DNA from: Aerococcus mictus
Lineage (GTDB): Bacteria; Bacillota; Bacilli; Lactobacillales; Aerococcaceae
Direction of reading: 5' to 3'
Assembly: GCF_003286595.3 (NCBI RefSeq)
Contig: NZ_CP132985.1
Coordinates: forward strand, 868,001-932,000
Length of the DNA stretch: 64,000 nt
Shown here: positions 9,103 through 18,785 of the stretch, piece by piece
Position numbering within the stretch: position 1 is the stretch's first letter
Layout of the letters: every line of letters begins with the position of its first letter
Program-made: the position numbers and the translations under genes
The notes under the pieces: model-generated
Database searches by the model: none
What the model saw: the letters and a program-made list of their open reading frames with translations, nothing else
Told to the model about the DNA's origin: nothing

Positions 9103-9114
9103 TAAAGATTAATA

Positions 9115-9145
9115 AGGGCTGGGAGCTATCCCGGCCCTATTTTTG
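9115..9145 (+). terminator. Terminator after rpsA
   Basis: A GC-rich 10-bp stem (9115-9124 with 9129-9138, one G-U) with a 4-nt loop, then ATTTTTG. Confidence 0.9.
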
Positions 9146-9192
9146 TTTAATCCGATTGGAATATTTATTCGCCTAGAAGGAGGGGACTATGG

Positions 9193-10503
9193 ATGAAAAC
9201 CTTAAATATCGCCATTGTCGGACGACCTAATGTGGGAAAATCGACAATTTTTAACCGGATCGCCGGGCAAAGAATCAGCATCGTTGAAGATGTTCCTGGA
9301 GTAACCCGTGACCGTGTCTATGCCCAAGGAGAGTGGCTGGGGCGGAAGCTACGTTTAATTGACACTGGGGGGATTGAATTTAACGACGAACCCTTTGTCG
9401 AACAAATCCGCCTGCAAGCAGAAATTGCAGTGGAAGAGGCTGATTTAATTATTATGATGACTAGTGTAGTTGATGGGGTTACAGAAACGGATGAAATGAT
9501 CGCCCGTCTACTGCAAAAGTCTGATAAACCTGTCCTCTTAGCGGTAAATAAGGTGGATAACCCCGAATTACAAGCAGAAATTTACGATTTTTACCGACTA
9601 GGCCTTAATGATCCCTATCCAATTTCAGGTGCACACGGCCTAGGAATCGGAGATCTCTTGGCAGAAATCTACCGTCTCTTTCCTTTAGAAGATGAGGATA
9701 GCGAAGATGAGGAAACGATTTCTTTTGCCTTAATTGGACGGCCAAATGTGGGAAAATCCTCCTTAGTAAATGCGATTTTGGGTGAGAACCGTGTGATTGT
9801 TTCTGATATTGCTGGCACCACCCGAGATGCAGTGGATACTTACTTTTCATATAATGAGCGCAGTTTTAAAATTATTGACACTGCAGGGATTCGTCGAAAA
9901 GGGAGAGTCTCTGAATCAACTGAGAAATATAGTGTCATGCGGTCGATGTCTGCGATTGAACAGGCATCTGTTGTCTTGCTCGTCCTCAATGCCGAAGAAG
10001 GGATCCGTGATCAAGATAAAACCGTAGCTGGCTACGCTCATGAGGCAGGGAAGGGAATTATTATCCTAGTTAACAAATGGGATGCCCTAAAAAAAGACAG
10101 TCACACCATGAAGGAATTTGAAGATAATATCCGCGCTCAATTCCAATTCCTATCCTATGCCCCTATCCTTTTTGTCTCTGCGAAAAGTAAGCAGCGTTTA
10201 GATAAGATTCCAGATCTTATTATCCAAGTTCATGAAAACTTTAACCGTCGGATTCAATCCTCCCTACTTAATCAAGTTTTGGCGGATGCTATCCGCATTA
10301 ATCCAGCGCCTTCAGATAAAGGGAAAAAGTTACGGGTTTACTATATGACTCAGGTGAGCGTAGGGCCACCGACCTTTGTCGTGATGGTCAATGACACTGA
10401 TCTTATGCATTTTTCCTATGAGCGCTTCCTGGCTAACCAAATTCGGCAAGCCTTTGATTTTAGCGGAACGCCCCTGCATATCATTAGCAGAAATCGGCGG
10501 TAA
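9193..10503 (+). CDS. der: Ribosome biogenesis GTPase Der (EngA)
   Basis: A 436-residue double GTPase needed for 50S assembly. The first G domain shows [12 protein letters not shown] (residues 10-21), DTGG and NKVD; the second shows [12 protein letters not shown] (about 183), DTAG and NKWD. A KH-like domain forms the C-terminal 85 residues. The start follows AGGAGGGGAC; an overlapping ATG at 9189 is in another frame. The order S1-der-HU is as in Bacillus. Confidence 0.98.
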   Translation: MKTLNIAIVGRPNVGKSTIFNRIAGQRISIVEDVPGVTRDRVYAQGEWLGRKLRLIDTGGIEFNDEPFVEQIRLQAEIAVEEADLIIMMTSVVDGVTETDEMIARLLQKSDKPVLLAVNKVDNPELQAEIYDFYRLGLNDPYPISGAHGLGIGDLLAEIYRLFPLEDEDSEDEETISFALIGRPNVGKSSLVNAILGENRVIVSDIAGTTRDAVDTYFSYNERSFKIIDTAGIRRKGRVSESTEKYSVMRSMSAIEQASVVLLVLNAEEGIRDQDKTVAGYAHEAGKGIIILVNKWDALKKDSHTMKEFEDNIRAQFQFLSYAPILFVSAKSKQRLDKIPDLIIQVHENFNRRIQSSLLNQVLADAIRINPAPSDKGKKLRVYYMTQVSVGPPTFVVMVNDTDLMHFSYERFLANQIRQAFDFSGTPLHIISRNRR

Positions 10504-10528
10504 AACATTGAAATATAAGGTATAAATG

Positions 10529-10557
10529 TTGTTATGACGTGCTTTCTGTGGTATATT
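10529..10557 (+). promoter_or_regulatory. Promoter for the HU gene
   Basis: TTGTTA (10529-10534), 17-bp spacer, TATATT (10552-10557). The initiation point would fall at about 10563, at the foot of a hairpin. Confidence 0.75.
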
Positions 10558-10561
10558 TATA

Positions 10562-10587
10562 GAGAATTGTCATTGATGATAATTCTC
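10562..10587 (+). other. 5' leader hairpin of the HU mRNA
   Basis: A 12-bp stem (10562-10573 with 10576-10587, one G-U; the innermost pairs open to form the loop) starts at the expected first transcribed base. It may protect the 5' end or act as an operator. Confidence 0.55.
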
Positions 10588-10627
10588 CATTCACGAGAAG
10601 AATGGAAATATTTTTGGAGGTGTAAAA

Positions 10628-10906
10628 ATGGCTAATAAAGCTGACTTAGTACAAAAAGTAGCTGAATCAACTGGTGAATCTAAGAAAAATGTTCAACCAG
10701 TCGTTGATGCAGTATTTTCTTCAATTGAAAACTTTTTAGCTGATGGGGAAAATGTTCAAATTATCGGTTTTGGTAATTTTGAAGTACGTGAACGTGCCGC
10801 TCGTAAGGGACGTAATCCACAAACCGGTGAAGAAATTCAAATTCCAGCAAGTAAAGTACCTGCATTTAAAGCAGGTAAAGGTTTAAAAGACGTTGTTAAG
10901 GGCTAA
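10628..10906 (+). CDS. hup: DNA-binding protein HU
   Basis: This 92-residue histone-like protein bends and compacts DNA as a homodimer. The family signature [20 protein letters not shown] (about residues 47-66) forms the DNA-gripping arm, with [13 protein letters not shown] after it. Only one HU gene is visible. Codons are strongly biased, as expected for an abundant protein. Strong SD TTTGGAGGTG, own promoter and terminator. Confidence 0.98.
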   Translation: MANKADLVQKVAESTGESKKNVQPVVDAVFSSIENFLADGENVQIIGFGNFEVRERAARKGRNPQTGEEIQIPASKVPAFKAGKGLKDVVKG

Positions 10907-10920
10907 TCTTCCTTAACTTG

Positions 10921-10957
10921 AAACTGCCAAGTTCTCAGAAGGACTTGGCAGTTTTTA
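10921..10957 (+). terminator. Terminator after hup
   Basis: A perfect 12-bp stem (10921-10932 with 10943-10954) with a 10-nt loop, then a T run. Confidence 0.92.
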
Positions 10958-11022
10958 TTTATTACTTATCGGTAGGGTTAAGCTTTATATCTATGCTAAA
11001 ATAAACAAATATGGAGGTTAGC

Positions 11023-12312
11023 ATGAAGGAATTATATGAGGAAATCACCGAACTGATTGTTCAAGAAAAATATGACCAAGCCCAAGAAAAATTAGCGGAC
11101 TTGCTTAACCAACTGATTAAAAGGGGAAGTAAGGAAGATTTTGCTCAGCTGGGCTATAATTTACAACAACTTGGCTTTATTCCCTATGCCAAGGCCATTT
11201 ATCAGGAAGCCGCTAAGTGCTATCCCGGTGAAGCCACCTGGCCTTTGCTATTGGGAGAATTGGCTATGGACGATGGCCGCTATGAAGACGGCTTGGATTA
11301 CCTACTCAGTATTGATCCAAATGATGATTTATATCTGGAAGCCTTGCTATTGGAAGCTGACGCTTATCAAATGCTCAGTCTACCTGAAGTTAGTCTGGCT
11401 AAATTGAAGGAAGCCAACCAACTGGCTCCTGGTCAAGAGGCGATAGAATTTGGTATGGCTCAATTAGTCTTTACTATGGGGGACTTCAAAGAAGCCCTTA
11501 AACTTTACCATGACCTAAGTCAAAAGGAGGGCCTGAGCCCTGAAATTAGAGAAGAAGTGAAAGATAACTATCAGTATGCCCTAGTTGCTACCGGTCAATA
11601 TGACAAGGCGGCTCAGCTGCTTTCTAATAAAGAAAACAGCGCACTGAGCCAGGCTGAGAAGGAACAATTAGCCTTTCTCGCATACCACGACGAGGATTAT
11701 AGCTATTGTGACCAATTACTAAGTCCTCTCTATGAAAATAATTTGCTAGATCCTTCCTATTACCTACTTTTAGCCAAGTGTAAATGGGAGCTTCATGAAA
11801 GCGATCAGGCTCTAAGAGTCATTAATGAAGCCATTAGTAAGGACCCTTATGCCAGCGTCTTATACATGGAAAGAGCAAATTTCTATTTCTACCTTAAGGA
11901 ATTCAAGCAGGCCCAAGCAGACTATGAGAAGGTCCTAGAAGCTGATGAGGATAATATCAGAGCTTATCAACAATTATTACGTTTGGCATTAGACTCTGAT
12001 AATGAGGATAGGGCTCAAGAACTTATTGAGGCCATGAAGGATAAGGGGATCAGTGATGGAAATAGTCACTGGTTAATGGCCCAGTTCTATAATCAAACGG
12101 AAAATTATGATCAAGCCCGAAAATATTATGACCTGGCTAGTCGCGATTTAAAAGATGACAATGACTTCTTAGTGGACTATATCTATTTCTTAAGGGAAGA
12201 GGGTCAATTTAGAAAAATTGTCAAACTATTAGCTGATAAACCAGAACTCAAGCAATCCCCAGCGCTTAGCTCAGTTATCGACCAAGTAAAAGACTGGGAA
12301 CAGGAGCTTTAA
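11023..12312 (+). CDS. Tetratricopeptide repeat protein (YpiA-like)
   Basis: A 429-residue soluble protein made almost wholly of helical TPR-like repeats of about 34 residues, for example AEWPLLLGEL-like, EALLLEADAYQML and VLYMERANFYFYLKEFKQA. It has no signal peptide or membrane segment. It resembles YpiA of Bacillus in length and repeat type. TPR arrays mediate protein contacts; the partner is unknown. ATG 11023 is selected because GGAGG lies 7 nt before it; the ATG at 11011 is itself part of that site. Confidence 0.8.
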   Translation: MKELYEEITELIVQEKYDQAQEKLADLLNQLIKRGSKEDFAQLGYNLQQLGFIPYAKAIYQEAAKCYPGEATWPLLLGELAMDDGRYEDGLDYLLSIDPNDDLYLEALLLEADAYQMLSLPEVSLAKLKEANQLAPGQEAIEFGMAQLVFTMGDFKEALKLYHDLSQKEGLSPEIREEVKDNYQYALVATGQYDKAAQLLSNKENSALSQAEKEQLAFLAYHDEDYSYCDQLLSPLYENNLLDPSYYLLLAKCKWELHESDQALRVINEAISKDPYASVLYMERANFYFYLKEFKQAQADYEKVLEADEDNIRAYQQLLRLALDSDNEDRAQELIEAMKDKGISDGNSHWLMAQFYNQTENYDQARKYYDLASRDLKDDNDFLVDYIYFLREEGQFRKIVKLLADKPELKQSPALSSVIDQVKDWEQEL

Positions 12313-12316
12313 GTCA

Positions 12317-12325
12317 TGCTATAAT
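12317..12325 (+). promoter_or_regulatory. Extended -10 promoter for the dapB operon
   Basis: TGCTATAAT with only a poor -35 (GGAACA region, 12297-12302), 40 bp before dapB. Confidence 0.6.
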
Positions 12326-12364
12326 GGTGCATATGAAGATTGATAGTGAAAGGAAGCGATCAAG

Positions 12365-13147
12365 ATGAAGGTAATGGTTACTGGTTTTCTAGGAAAAATG
12401 GGACAGACGACTGTCAATATGATTAATGAAAGTGACGACTTTACGCTAGCAGCCCTAGTTAACCATCATTTAGACCAACATCAAGACGACTTGGAAACTT
12501 TTAAAGGCTTGGCGCCAATTTATTCTAGTGTGGAAGAAGCCTTAGTGGAGGTTGAAGTCGATGCTGTAGTTGATTTTACCCAGCCAAGTGTGGTTTATGA
12601 TCATTGTAAGACTTATATTGAACATAATATTCATCCTGTCATTGGAACTTCAGGTTTAGAAAGTGATGAAATTAGCCACTTACAAGCCTTAGCTAGTGAA
12701 AAGAAACTAGGTGGAGTGATTGCACCTAATTTTGCAATATCATCCGTCCTCATGCAACTATTTAGTCAAGAAGCTGCCAAATATTTGGACCATGTCGAAA
12801 TTATTGAAATGCACCATGAGCAAAAAGCAGATGCGCCTAGCGGTACCGCCATTAAGACAGCGGATTTAATCCATGAAAGTCAAAAGCAAAAAGAAGGCCT
12901 TGTCGTTAACCGTAATGAATCGATAGCAGGGGCTCGTGGAGCTGATTATAAAGGGATTCCTATCCATAGTGTCCGTTTGCCTGGCCTAAATTCGCATCAA
13001 ATTGTCCAATTTGGCGCGCCAGGAGAAGGTTTGACTATCCGCCAAGATTCTTATAACCGTGAATCCTATATGCATGGTGTTGCTCTTGCCCTAAAGGCTA
13101 GTGACCAATTAGAGGAATTTGTCTACGGATTGGAACACATTTTATGA
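12365..13147 (+). CDS. dapB: 4-hydroxy-tetrahydrodipicolinate reductase
   Basis: This 260-residue enzyme reduces hydroxy-tetrahydrodipicolinate to tetrahydrodipicolinate with NAD(P)H in the lysine/DAP pathway. It shows the nucleotide motif GFLGKMGQT at residues 7-15 and the catalytic block EMHHEQKADAPSGTA at about residues 155-169. Its product is the direct substrate of the Ddh encoded at 60008. SD AAGGAAG precedes the ATG. The stop overlaps the cca start as ATGA. Confidence 0.97.
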   Translation: MKVMVTGFLGKMGQTTVNMINESDDFTLAALVNHHLDQHQDDLETFKGLAPIYSSVEEALVEVEVDAVVDFTQPSVVYDHCKTYIEHNIHPVIGTSGLESDEISHLQALASEKKLGGVIAPNFAISSVLMQLFSQEAAKYLDHVEIIEMHHEQKADAPSGTAIKTADLIHESQKQKEGLVVNRNESIAGARGADYKGIPIHSVRLPGLNSHQIVQFGAPGEGLTIRQDSYNRESYMHGVALALKASDQLEEFVYGLEHIL

Positions 13148-14382
13148 TTATTGATAATAAAGAATTCCAAAAAGCCTTACCGGTTTTAAAGAAAATAGAG
13201 ACTTTCGGTTACCAAGCCTACTTTGTCGGAGGCTGTATCCGTGATGCTTTATTGGGATTGGCTAGCCATGATGTTGACATCGCCACCAGTGCTTTTCCCG
13301 AAGAAATTCAGGCAATCTTCCCCAAACATTTTGATGTAGGCCTAGAACATGGAACGGTTATGGCTTATTTCAATGGAGACACCTATGAAATCACTACCTT
13401 TAGAACGGAATCTGAATATGAAGATTACCGCAGACCTAAAGAGGTAACTTTCGTTCGCTCCCTAGAGGAAGACCTTCTTCGCCGTGATTTTACGATTAAT
13501 GCCATGGCTATGGATTCTGAAGGGGACTTGATTGATTATTTTCAAGGGCAAGAAGATTTAAAAGCAGGGCGTTTACGTGCGGTCGGGAAGGCTCATGACC
13601 GCTTTCAAGAAGACGCTCTGAGGATGATGCGGGCAGTGCGCTTTGCTAGTCAATTAGGTTTTGACCTTGAGCTTGATACTGCTCAAGCTATAAAGGAGTC
13701 AGCGCCTTTACTTGAAAAAATTGCTGTCGAACGGATAGAGACAGAGATGGCTAAATTATGGCAAGGCCAGCACTGGCAAGCCGGCCTGACCGATTTTATT
13801 GATTTACAGCTCTATCGTTACTGTCCACTAACGGAAAATGGCCAAGACACTTTCAAAAAGATGGTGGATGTCTTGAGTCCTGAGCGGGCTTTCCCTAGTG
13901 ATACTTTTGCTTGGGCAGTTTATTTTTTCCTGGCTAAGTGTGACTTGCAATTTATTGATGACTTTACCCGGTCTTGGAAAATGTCGAATAAGCAGAACCG
14001 GTTAATTAAGGAATATTTCCTAGCCTTAACCGCCCGTCAAGAAAGTCAGTCTGCTTGGACAGCGCAATTACTCTATCGTTTTGGCTTAAACACAGCTCAA
14101 ACAGTGGAAAATTTCATTCAAGGAGACGACCAGGCTAAGAGTGAATTTGCTCGTCATTTCCCTAAAGGAGAAGCCGGGCAAGTGGAAGCCATATGGAAAG
14201 CGCTGCCTATCCATAGCCGTAAAGACTTAGCCCTTAATGGCCGCGATATTATTGCTGACTTAGCCCCGAATGATAAACGCCTTATTGGCCAGTATCTTAA
14301 TCAGGCTGAAGCAGCTGTTGTTGCTGAACAATGTCCTAATAGCAAGGACGACTTACTAGCCTATTTGAAAGCCAATCAATGA
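13144..14382 (+). CDS. cca: CCA-adding tRNA nucleotidyltransferase
   Basis: The 412-residue class II enzyme adds CCA to tRNA 3' ends. The active site GGCIRDALLG with the DVD metal-binding pair is at residues 27-44, followed by RRDFTINAMAM (about 116) and ERIETEMAKL. This is central here because none of the 25 tRNA genes in the window encodes CCA. It overlaps dapB by 4 bp, so translation is probably coupled. Confidence 0.97.
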   Translation: MIIDNKEFQKALPVLKKIETFGYQAYFVGGCIRDALLGLASHDVDIATSAFPEEIQAIFPKHFDVGLEHGTVMAYFNGDTYEITTFRTESEYEDYRRPKEVTFVRSLEEDLLRRDFTINAMAMDSEGDLIDYFQGQEDLKAGRLRAVGKAHDRFQEDALRMMRAVRFASQLGFDLELDTAQAIKESAPLLEKIAVERIETEMAKLWQGQHWQAGLTDFIDLQLYRYCPLTENGQDTFKKMVDVLSPERAFPSDTFAWAVYFFLAKCDLQFIDDFTRSWKMSNKQNRLIKEYFLALTARQESQSAWTAQLLYRFGLNTAQTVENFIQGDDQAKSEFARHFPKGEAGQVEAIWKALPIHSRKDLALNGRDIIADLAPNDKRLIGQYLNQAEAAVVAEQCPNSKDDLLAYLKANQ

Positions 14383-14409
14383 ACTGAAAATAGAAGGAGT
14401 GTACGGTAG

Positions 14410-17082
14410 ATGCCTGTTAAATATGCCGTGGTTGATTTAGAGACTACCGGTACCAAATATAACCGTGGCGACCGCATTATTCAAATTGGGGTTGTTTTTT
14501 TAGAAGGGCAGAAAAAGATTGGTGAATTTAAAAGCAATATCCAGCCACTCATCCCTGTTCCTAAAAATATTAGCGATTTAACTGGTATCCAGACTGAAGA
14601 TTTACGGGATGCCCCCCTATTTGAAGACATTGCTCCAGACCTCTTTCAACAATTACAAGATTGTGTCTTTGTGGCCCACAATATTAATTTTGATTATAAA
14701 TTTCTTAGCGCTTCCTTTGAAGGCGTAGGTTTACCGGCTCTTGATCTAGAGGGGATCGATACAGTGGAATTAATCCGCGTCCTATATCCACAGGCAGCCA
14801 GCTATAAGCTAGGAGATTTTTCTCTTGACCATGGCATTAATCTAGTGAAGGCCCATACTGCTATTGAAGACGCCCGGGCCACTGCTCAATTACTAGTCCA
14901 AGTCATGGATAAAGTGGCCAGCCTCCCTGAATCTTTATATAAAGCAATGCAGCCCTGGTTAAAATTCTTTATTCGGCAAAGCGGGAAATATTTCAGCTAT
15001 TGGTATAATCATGCCCATTGTCAAAGAAATAAGGGCCTGATCCGTGGATCATTTACCCTTAATCCTGAAATTAATGAGGGCCTATATCGGCCGCTAGCTG
15101 GTACAGAAGAAGACCAAGATAGTGGTCATCTGAGTATCCAAGAGGATGTAATGAATTTCTTTGACCAAAATAGTGACCAATTTGCTTTTTTGAAAGCCAA
15201 TTCGGGCCAAGGAAAAACCTATAACAGTATCTTAGGTCAATTACAAGTTGCTTCTAAGACTGGGAAACATTTAATCGTATCTTTTCCCAATAATGTCATG
15301 ATCAGACAATGGCAAGAAGACCAGCTGCAAGAATTGGTGAATCAATTGGGGCGAAGGATACAAGTGGCGGTCTTAAAAAGTAAGGACCATTATCTAGATT
15401 TAAACACCTTCCAAGCTTATATCAATTATCTGAAGGCCAAGGAAAATCATGTTTCTAAAAATGAAAGTATGTTTACCTTGTCCTTATTACTTTGGGTAAG
15501 TGAGACGCAAACAGGAGATTTAGCGGAATTAAATCATGGCTTGAGACAATCTCCCCTCTGGGAACAGTGGGATAATCTGGCACTCTATCAGAATCGTTAT
15601 CATAGTGACCAGATGCCTATGCAGTGGAATTATTACCAACACCAATTACACTTAGCCAAAAAGGCTGATATTATTTGGACCAACCACGCCTACTTAATTC
15701 GCCATAAAGAGGACTTAGTGGCTAAGAACTTATGGACTAAGGCAAGCGATCTGATTATTGATGAGTGCCATCAGCTCCCACAAATTATCGAAAAAGATCT
15801 CGCTGTTCATCAGAATTTGGCAGACATCAATGATTACTTAAACCAACAAGAGCATTTTTTTAGTCAGTTAACGGACAAGTATTATCTTGGTACCAGTAAT
15901 CGAGCAATTGAAGAAGTCTTATACACTTGGCAAGACCAGCTGCAAAATGCTCTTAAAACCTTTGATCATGTCTTGGATGAATTATTGAATCATGACAGTC
16001 ATGAAGCCGTTTATTTTTCTGGAACTGATCCTCGTTTATATAATACTTATTTACTTTTTGCCCAATTGTGGGAAGATCTCAAAGGGGTTCAAAGAGTCTA
16101 TGGCACTAGTTTAGCGTTAGCGCAAAAAGAAAAGTTATTAAAGCAAAATCACATACAAAAATGGCTACAAGCCTTGGGGCTGGGTCAAAAAATTATCGAA
16201 GATATTCAGAAACTGTTTACCAATAAGAATGATTATTATTATATAATTAGCTATCCAGAAAATTATCCTCGAGTTAGCGCTTATCCTAAGGCGGTAGCAG
16301 ACTTTATGAGTGAAATTTGGGAAAAGTGTCCGAGTCAGGTGCTATTCTTATCGGCTACAGTTAATTTGCCGGAAAGTCGACGGAGTCTGGAAAGCATGTA
16401 TGGGATAAAAAAATATCATCTCTATACTTATCCAATTGATCAGACGATTTATGCCAATAAAGGCTTGTATATTCTTAGCGATTACCCCTCCCTCCATGAT
16501 TTATCGGAGAAGGAATCGATCCACTATTTAGCAGAGATTTTACAGGCGCTATTGATTAACGGGGATAAGAAAATTTATCTCATGCTCAATTCCAAACAGC
16601 TATTGGCTGCCTTAAATCATTTTATTCAAGAATCTTGGCCGGAAGAGCTCATCGCTGTCACTTTTATTCAAGGGAAAAAATATGGCCACCAAGATGCCAT
16701 CAGTCGCTATAATGATAGTCACCATGGCCTCCTGATCGGATTGCAGGCCTTGACTGAGGGCCTACATTTACCATCTCATAGTGACTATTACCTACTAGCG
16801 AGATTACCTTTTCGCTCGCCAGATGAAGTGAGGGAGCAAGCCCGTCGTGACTACTGGGAGGAGCGTAATCAGAGTTATTTCTATCAAGAATCCTTACCCC
16901 AAATGCTCTTACGCTTCAAGCAGAGTTTAGGACGTATGCTGAGTGATCAAGCGCCGGCCGACTTTATTGTTTTAGATAAGCGGCTCTTTTATAGTTCTTA
17001 TAAGGATGCGATTGATAAGGTAATTGGGGATGAACTAAGAGTAGAAGAAGTCAGTTTAGACGCTATTCTCAAGTCTGACTAA
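14410..17082 (+). CDS. dinG: DinG-family helicase with N-terminal exonuclease domain
   Basis: An 890-residue two-part protein. Residues 1-170 are a DEDDh 3'-5' exonuclease (VVDLETTGT, HNINFDYKFL, HTAIEDARAT). The rest is an XPD/DinG-type superfamily 2 helicase with ANSGQGKTYNS (Walker A, about 262), DECHQLP (DEAH box variant, about 450) and GRMLSDQAPADF near the end. I see no obvious four-Cys iron-sulphur cluster site, consistent with Gram-positive DinG forms that act as nucleases rather than helicases. SD AGAAGGAGTG. Confidence 0.9.
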   Translation: MPVKYAVVDLETTGTKYNRGDRIIQIGVVFLEGQKKIGEFKSNIQPLIPVPKNISDLTGIQTEDLRDAPLFEDIAPDLFQQLQDCVFVAHNINFDYKFLSASFEGVGLPALDLEGIDTVELIRVLYPQAASYKLGDFSLDHGINLVKAHTAIEDARATAQLLVQVMDKVASLPESLYKAMQPWLKFFIRQSGKYFSYWYNHAHCQRNKGLIRGSFTLNPEINEGLYRPLAGTEEDQDSGHLSIQEDVMNFFDQNSDQFAFLKANSGQGKTYNSILGQLQVASKTGKHLIVSFPNNVMIRQWQEDQLQELVNQLGRRIQVAVLKSKDHYLDLNTFQAYINYLKAKENHVSKNESMFTLSLLLWVSETQTGDLAELNHGLRQSPLWEQWDNLALYQNRYHSDQMPMQWNYYQHQLHLAKKADIIWTNHAYLIRHKEDLVAKNLWTKASDLIIDECHQLPQIIEKDLAVHQNLADINDYLNQQEHFFSQLTDKYYLGTSNRAIEEVLYTWQDQLQNALKTFDHVLDELLNHDSHEAVYFSGTDPRLYNTYLLFAQLWEDLKGVQRVYGTSLALAQKEKLLKQNHIQKWLQALGLGQKIIEDIQKLFTNKNDYYYIISYPENYPRVSAYPKAVADFMSEIWEKCPSQVLFLSATVNLPESRRSLESMYGIKKYHLYTYPIDQTIYANKGLYILSDYPSLHDLSEKESIHYLAEILQALLINGDKKIYLMLNSKQLLAALNHFIQESWPEELIAVTFIQGKKYGHQDAISRYNDSHHGLLIGLQALTEGLHLPSHSDYYLLARLPFRSPDEVREQARRDYWEERNQSYFYQESLPQMLLRFKQSLGRMLSDQAPADFIVLDKRLFYSSYKDAIDKVIGDELRVEEVSLDAILKSD

Positions 17083-17093
17083 AGGAGAGACCT

Positions 17094-17570
17094 ATGACAA
17101 GAAGATTAGCAAATGCATTTCTTGTGTGTTTAATTATTATTAATTTTGGCTTATTTACGATTTTCTTCAATTCACAAAAACCAATTATTCAAGAGGAAAA
17201 ACAGTTAATGACTATGGCTCGAGAAGATATTGGTTTAAAAAATATGGGGAAATTTTATGTTTTAAATAAGGATCACACGACTTATACTATCCAAGGAGAG
17301 AATGACCAAGGTGAGTTCATTTATTATGCCTATCAACCGGAAACTAATAAAAAAATAACCGGCAAGGTGAACGAATTAGTCAATGAACAAGAAGCTAAGT
17401 CATTGACCTTAAATAATGTGAATACCCAAGAGGTCAAAGAAGCCCGGATTGGAATTGAAGATGACCAATTGGTATGGGAAGTTTCCTTTATTAACCAAGA
17501 TGGACACTTGGGCTATCATTACATTAATGCAGCGAGTGGCCATTGGTATGAAACCATAGATAAATTATAG
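17094..17570 (+). CDS. YpmB-like membrane-anchored protein (DUF5590)
   Basis: A 158-residue protein with one N-terminal transmembrane anchor (about residues 5-26) and an extracellular part with a PepSY-like look (LVWEVSFINQDGHLGYHYINA). Its place between dinG and aspB matches Bacillus ypmB. PepSY-type modules often inhibit peptidases, but no function is established for this family. SD AAAGGAGAG, 11-bp gap after dinG, same operon. Confidence 0.8.
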   Translation: MTRRLANAFLVCLIIINFGLFTIFFNSQKPIIQEEKQLMTMAREDIGLKNMGKFYVLNKDHTTYTIQGENDQGEFIYYAYQPETNKKITGKVNELVNEQEAKSLTLNNVNTQEVKEARIGIEDDQLVWEVSFINQDGHLGYHYINAASGHWYETIDKL

Positions 17571-17583
17571 GAGGAAAGCTAGC

Positions 17584-18771
17584 ATGTTTTCGAAACGCGC
17601 TTTAGAATTAAAAGAATCAAGCACCCTTAAGGCCAGTGATCGCGCCAAACAATTAAAAGCTCAAGGCAAGGATATTATTAGTTTAACCTTAGGAGAGCCA
17701 GATTTTCCTACGCCTAGTCCAATTGTTGATTATGCTAAAGCAGCATTAGAGCAAGGGAAAGGCCACCATTATACGCCAGCTGGAGGACTTTTAGAAGTTA
17801 GAGAAGCTATTGCTAAATTTCATCAAGAAAAAGATGGGGTAGCTTATACGGCTGATCAAGTCTTTATTGCTAACGGCAGCAAGTTAGTCCTTTATGATTT
17901 GTTCCAAATTCTATTAAACCCAGGCGATGAAGTAATTGTTCCAAGTCCCTATTGGGTGAGTTATGAAGAACAGATACGTTTAACTGGGGCCAAGGCAGTT
18001 TTAGCTCAAACTGATGCTGACAATGATTTCCGTTTAACGCCTGAAATTATTGACCAATACCTCACTCCAGAAACAAAGATTTTGCTGCTTAATTCACCGG
18101 CTAATCCGACCGGAACGGTTTTAAGTAAGGAAGAGTTAGCGGCTATTGCTGACTACTGTTTGGAGCACAATCTATTGATGATTGCTGATGAAATTTATAG
18201 CCAGTTAGTTTATAACGGCAACCAGTTTTATTCTCTTGCTGCTATAAGCCCTGAGGCTCGTGCCAATACCATTGTGGTGAATGGTATGTCAAAGAGTTAT
18301 GCGATGACAGGTTGGCGCTTAGGCTATTGTTTGGCTGATCAAAAAATTATAAAAATGCTCAACAAATTAGCGGGTCAAATCAGTGGTAATGCAGCTGGTG
18401 TGAGCCAATACGCGGCTTTAGGGGCCTTCAAGAGCGGTCCGGAATTGGTTGAATCCATGCGTTCAACCTATGAAGATCGTCTAAATAAGGGCTATGAGGC
18501 CGTAATCAATTTACCAGGTTTTGAACTAGCTAATAAACCCCAAGGGGCCTTTTATCTATTTCCAAAATGCCAGCAAGCTGCTTTAAGCTGTGGTTATGAT
18601 AGTGTCGATGATTTTGTCATGGCGATTCTAGAAGAAGCCCACGTTGCTTTGGTAGCGGGATCCGCCTTTGGCATGCCAGAACATGTCCGTTTATCTTATG
18701 CGACTGATGAGGATTTATTCTTAGAGGCAATTGAGCGGATTAGTAGCTTTATGCAAGAAAAAATGAATTAA
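17584..18771 (+). CDS. aspB: Aspartate aminotransferase, class I/II PLP enzyme
   Basis: The 395-residue aminotransferase interconverts aspartate/2-oxoglutarate and oxaloacetate/glutamate. SPANPTGTVLS (about 170) and the PLP lysine in GMSKSYAMTGWRLGY (about 238) are clear. The neighbourhood dinG-ypmB-aspB-dnaD equals that of Bacillus aspB. Strict substrate choice among family members (aspartate, aromatic) cannot be proved from sequence alone. SD AGGAGGAAAGC. Confidence 0.9.
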   Translation: MFSKRALELKESSTLKASDRAKQLKAQGKDIISLTLGEPDFPTPSPIVDYAKAALEQGKGHHYTPAGGLLEVREAIAKFHQEKDGVAYTADQVFIANGSKLVLYDLFQILLNPGDEVIVPSPYWVSYEEQIRLTGAKAVLAQTDADNDFRLTPEIIDQYLTPETKILLLNSPANPTGTVLSKEELAAIADYCLEHNLLMIADEIYSQLVYNGNQFYSLAAISPEARANTIVVNGMSKSYAMTGWRLGYCLADQKIIKMLNKLAGQISGNAAGVSQYAALGAFKSGPELVESMRSTYEDRLNKGYEAVINLPGFELANKPQGAFYLFPKCQQAALSCGYDSVDDFVMAILEEAHVALVAGSAFGMPEHVRLSYATDEDLFLEAIERISSFMQEKMN

Positions 18772-18785
18772 GAGGGTGGACTTTA

